Assembly: GCA_039811225.1 (NCBI GenBank)
Contig: JBDHYG010000012.1
Span: 19,315 to 83,314 of the forward strand
Length of the DNA: 64,000 nt
Reading direction: 5' to 3'
Source of the DNA: JAFDXJ01 sp039811225
GTDB taxonomy: Bacteria; Bacteroidota; Bacteroidia; Chitinophagales; Chitinophagaceae
In this document: positions 61,311-64,000 of the stretch, piece by piece
How the letters are laid out: the number at the start of each line of letters is the position of its first letter
Numbering within the stretch: position 1 is the first letter of the stretch
Program-made: the position numbers and the translations under genes
The notes under the pieces: model-generated
What the model saw: the letters and a program-made list of their open reading frames with translations, nothing else
Database searches by the model: none
Told to the model about the DNA's origin: nothing

Positions 61311-63115
61311 AATACCTTATCCTCCTGCTTTTTATTACCTGCCTTTTATTTCAACCGTTGCATGCACAGCAGCAGAAATACGATAGTTTACTACACATTA
61401 TACAAACCGCAAAGCACGATCCGCAACAGTTAGCTGCTATTATTGAATTGACCAAACGAACGACCAATTTTGAAGATAATATTTCCTATGGCCGGAAAGG
61501 CTTAGTCATAGCAGAATCATTGAAGGATAGTACGGCTATTGGTGATCTCTATCAAAACATGGCCCAGGCATTTTACTTCATCGGAGACTATGATAGTACA
61601 GCGAGCTACTATTACCGGTCCATAGAAATGCTTGAAGCAAAAAATGCCTATAAAAACCTGGCATTGACCTATAATGGCCTGGCCAAACTTTTCCGGAAAA
61701 CGGGTAATTATCCCCGGGCACATCAGTTTTATGATAAAGCCATGGATATTTATGTGAGCCTGAAAGACAAAGCCGGTATCTCCTTAATTTACAATGAAAG
61801 CGGCGTGGTGTATGAGTATGAAAAAAATTATGATGCGGCGATAAAAAATTATACCGCTTCCCTGGATATCTGCCGGCAGTTGCATGATGAAATAGGTGTC
61901 TCATATGCCTTAAATTTTATTGCCGGTGTTTATGTTATTCAAAAGAAATTTAAAGAAGCCGCTGATTATAATTTCCAGGCATTGGCAATACGTGAAAAGC
62001 TAAAAGACACTTTTAGCATTGCGCTTATTTATACAGATATTGGCAATATGTACCTGCAGGAAAAAAAGTATGATAAAGCCGAGGAATACTATCAACATAG
62101 TAATCAATATGCACTATCCATCCATTTTGCCGACTTAATGATGGATAATTATAAAGCACTTTCCAATATTGCTATTGCTAAGGGAGATCCTCAAAAAGGG
62201 TTGGATTATTTTAAGCAATCAACAGTTATAAAAGATTCCATTTATAAAATTTCCTCGGCACAAAAAGTCGAAGAGCTTTCCGCTAAATTTGAATCTGTAC
62301 AAAAAGAAAAACAAATACAGGAACAACAATTTGCCATAACTAAACGCAATTATTGGATTTTTGGTTTCATCCTTTTCTTTATTCTGATGGGGGCCTTAAG
62401 TTATTCCTGGTATCGTCGTTACACATTGAAGCAACAGGGAAAATTAAAATCAGCGATCATAACCCAACAGGCATTGGCCACACAAGCAGTGATAGAAGCA
62501 GAAGAGAATGAACGCAAACGCATTGCCCGTGACCTGCACGATGGCATTGGCCAGATGATGAGCGCCGCCAAGATGAACCTCTCCGCCATGGAACAGGATA
62601 TACTTTTCCCCTCCGAAAAACTTAAAAATAATTATGCCAAGATCGTTGGCCTGGTGGATGAAAGTTGCCGGGAAGTACGCACGGTATCACATAATATGAT
62701 GCCTAATGCATTAATGGCATCCGGATTTGGAGAAGCAATTTCAAAATTCATTGACCGTATTCAAAATAATCAAATAGAAATTCAATTGCATACGGAAGGG
62801 CTTGATAAAAAAATAAATGCTCATGTCGAATCTGTTTTATACCGGATCATCCAGGAATGTGTAAATAATGTTTTAAAACATGCCCAGGCCACGCAGTTAG
62901 ATATTTCTATCATTAAAGATGAGGATGGCATCAATGCCACCATTGAAGATAACGGGAAAGGTTTTGACATGACCCGGATTAAGGAATTCTCAGGTATTGG
63001 CCTAAAGAATATCGAACGGCGTATCCGTTATCTCAAAGGGAAAGTAGAATGGCATAGCAATCCCGGAAAAGGCACCTTAGTGGCCATTTATGTTCCAACA
63101 GAAAAAATTTCCTAA
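61307..63115 (+). CDS. TPR-containing sensor histidine kinase (HisKA_3/NarL-type)
   Basis: 602 residues: signal peptide (1-20), periplasmic array of about six tetratricopeptide repeats (~75-310), coiled coil ~315-345, TM (350-369), HisKA_3 with phosphoacceptor His411 in Arg-Asp-Leu-His-Asp-Gly-Ile-Gly, and a C-terminal HATPase with Asn-Asn-Val-x-Lys-His-Ala and Asp-Asn-Gly-Lys-Gly-Phe. Typical Bacteroidota kinase; the ligand is unknown. ATGA overlap with dapB; its regulator starts 24 nt downstream. Confidence 0.95.
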   Translation: MKYLILLLFITCLLFQPLHAQQQKYDSLLHIIQTAKHDPQQLAAIIELTKRTTNFEDNISYGRKGLVIAESLKDSTAIGDLYQNMAQAFYFIGDYDSTASYYYRSIEMLEAKNAYKNLALTYNGLAKLFRKTGNYPRAHQFYDKAMDIYVSLKDKAGISLIYNESGVVYEYEKNYDAAIKNYTASLDICRQLHDEIGVSYALNFIAGVYVIQKKFKEAADYNFQALAIREKLKDTFSIALIYTDIGNMYLQEKKYDKAEEYYQHSNQYALSIHFADLMMDNYKALSNIAIAKGDPQKGLDYFKQSTVIKDSIYKISSAQKVEELSAKFESVQKEKQIQEQQFAITKRNYWIFGFILFFILMGALSYSWYRRYTLKQQGKLKSAIITQQALATQAVIEAEENERKRIARDLHDGIGQMMSAAKMNLSAMEQDILFPSEKLKNNYAKIVGLVDESCREVRTVSHNMMPNALMASGFGEAISKFIDRIQNNQIEIQLHTEGLDKKINAHVESVLYRIIQECVNNVLKHAQATQLDISIIKDEDGINATIEDNGKGFDMTRIKEFSGIGLKNIERRIRYLKGKVEWHSNPGKGTLVAIYVPTEKIS

Positions 63116-63138
63116 CTTTCCATTTTACCCAATAGAAC

Positions 63139-63795
63139 ATGAAACACCAAAAAATCAGGATAGCCATAGTAGATGACCACCAGATTGTTATTGATGGTAT
63201 CCTTTCGTTGCTCGAAGATGAAAAAGATTTCTCTATTGAACTTTGGACAACATCGCCTGTAAAGATGCTGGAGCTGTTGGAAAATAAGCCGGTAGATATT
63301 TTACTTACTGATATCATGATGCCGGAAATGAATGGGCAGCAATTGGCCCGCCAAGTCAAAGAAAAATTCCCGTCTATTAAAATTTTAGCACTTAGTATGA
63401 GTGGCCAGGGAACGACTGTCAATGAAATGATCCGGGATGCGGATATTGCGGGGTATGTATTAAAAAATATCGGGAAAAAAGACCTGCTCGAAGCCTTGTA
63501 CAAAATTTCATCCGGTGACATTTATTTCAGTGATGAAATCCTTGCTGAATTGGATAAGTTTGACCAAATGAAAAAACAAAATGAGGAGGCTCATCTTACT
63601 GCAAGAGAGATTGAGATTATCGGGCTTATCGAAGAAGAACTTTCCAATAAAGATATTGCTGATTCGCTCTGCATTAGTGAACGAACCGTGGAAACACATC
63701 GTAAAAATATCTTCCGGAAAACCAGGACCAATAGCGTTATTGGCCTGATTAAATATGCTTACGAACATAAACTCATTCAAAAGAAATCAATATAA
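63139..63795 (+). CDS. NarL/FixJ-family (LuxR) response regulator
   Basis: 218 residues: receiver with Asp13-Asp14 pocket (Val-Asp-Asp-His), phosphoacceptor Asp58 and a late Lys; C-terminal LuxR helix-turn-helix (Leu-Thr-Ala-Arg-Glu-Ile-Glu-Ile-Ile-Gly...Ser-Glu-Arg-Thr-Val-Glu-Thr-His-Arg-Lys-Asn). Cognate partner of the TPR kinase. Converges on the dapA fragment. Confidence 0.96.
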   Translation: MKHQKIRIAIVDDHQIVIDGILSLLEDEKDFSIELWTTSPVKMLELLENKPVDILLTDIMMPEMNGQQLARQVKEKFPSIKILALSMSGQGTTVNEMIRDADIAGYVLKNIGKKDLLEALYKISSGDIYFSDEILAELDKFDQMKKQNEEAHLTAREIEIIGLIEEELSNKDIADSLCISERTVETHRKNIFRKTRTNSVIGLIKYAYEHKLIQKKSI

Positions 63796-63865
63796 GCAGA
63801 CGACTAACGAATTAAATGTCCAGTTTAGTTGTTTCTCTAAAATAGCAGAGATATTCTAAAAGACC

Positions 63866-64000
63866 TTACTGTACCGGTTTATAATTTTCAAGGAAATGCT
63901 TCACCCGTTTATGCAGGTTTTCTGATAAAGGACACACCGGGAGGCGCAGGACATTTTGCAATAGGCCTTGTTCATACATAAAAGCCTTCACGCCGGAAGG
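63866..64000 (-). CDS. dapA: 4-hydroxy-tetrahydrodipicolinate synthase, C-terminal fragment
   Basis: Last 44 residues of a leftward frame that runs off the right edge, translated directly. Start of the fragment Pro-Ser-Gly-Val-Lys-Ala and the following Gly-Leu-Leu-Gln-Asn-Val-Leu-Arg-Leu-Pro-Val match the conserved C-terminal helix of DapA (Asn-Pro-x-x-Val-Lys-Ala...Arg-Leu-Pro-Leu). DapA condenses pyruvate and aspartate semialdehyde, the step just before DapB. Confidence 0.85.
   Translation of the reverse strand, partial: PSGVKAFMYEQGLLQNVLRLPVCPLSENLHKRVKHFLENYKPVQ

Overview
The window reads as a chromosomal stretch from a member of the Bacteroidota, most likely a Chitinophagaceae-type soil or water bacterium. 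Evidence seen in the sequence: a SusC/SusD pair with FecR and an ECF sigma factor, the phylum-restricted small proteins DUF4295 and DUF5683, an rpmB-rpmG-DUF4295-ftsY operon, a GH18 chitinase, a moderate-to-low GC content, and tRNA promoters of the Bacteroidota form TTTG-N19/20-TAnnTTTG. No insertion sequence, prophage, CRISPR array or rRNA was seen. The placement to family is inference.

Layout. 1-3967: nitric-oxide/iron-sulfur stress block, with the end of a Ric-type di-iron protein and then a tightly packed five-gene operon (lipoprotein, DUF1858-DUF2249 protein, NnrS-like membrane protein, MIP18-type Fe-S factor, Rrf2 regulator). 3964-5679: NhaA antiporter and a Rnk/GreA-C-like factor. 6064-10159: a leftward operon with an OmpR-type two-component system, a DUF488 protein, a uracil-DNA-glycosylase-like protein and a PEP-mutase-like enzyme. 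10227-10271: four tandem YTAAT repeats with an exact 11-bp period in the divergent promoter region. 10334-14713: rightward stress cluster (degenerate Ric-like protein, transaldolase, orphan protein, DUF488/YeaO-like protein, universal stress protein, OsmC, two AhpD-like proteins). 14872-18176: secreted phosphatase-family protein, tRNA-Ser, dnaA and a very AT-rich region that is a candidate replication origin.

18177-25602: FAD oxidoreductase, NatAB-like ABC exporter, aminotransferase, tRNA-Met, tRNA-Gln, then ftsY, DUF4295, rpmG and rpmB. 25824-34951: a 744-residue protein of unknown function and an ECF sigma / FecR / SusC / SusD nutrient-uptake locus. 35194-47269: penicillin acylase, MFS transporter, metallo-hydrolase, DUF3108 protein, flippase-like protein, YidC, DUF4407 protein, YtxH protein and GH18 chitinase. 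47422-54981: bioB, carA, a mitochondrial-type citrate synthase, an LptF/G permease and Lon. 55170-64000: porin-like protein, metallophosphoesterase, UPF0173 hydrolase, parA-parB-DUF5683-dapB, a TPR histidine kinase with a NarL-type regulator, and the C-terminal end of dapA.

Most of the window is housekeeping. The parts most worth attention are the NO/Fe-S operon at the left edge, the two-component system with its phased repeats and divergent stress cluster, the unusual 744-residue protein at 25824, and the putative oriC beside dnaA. Function calls rest on motif and family recognition by reading only; no database search was run.
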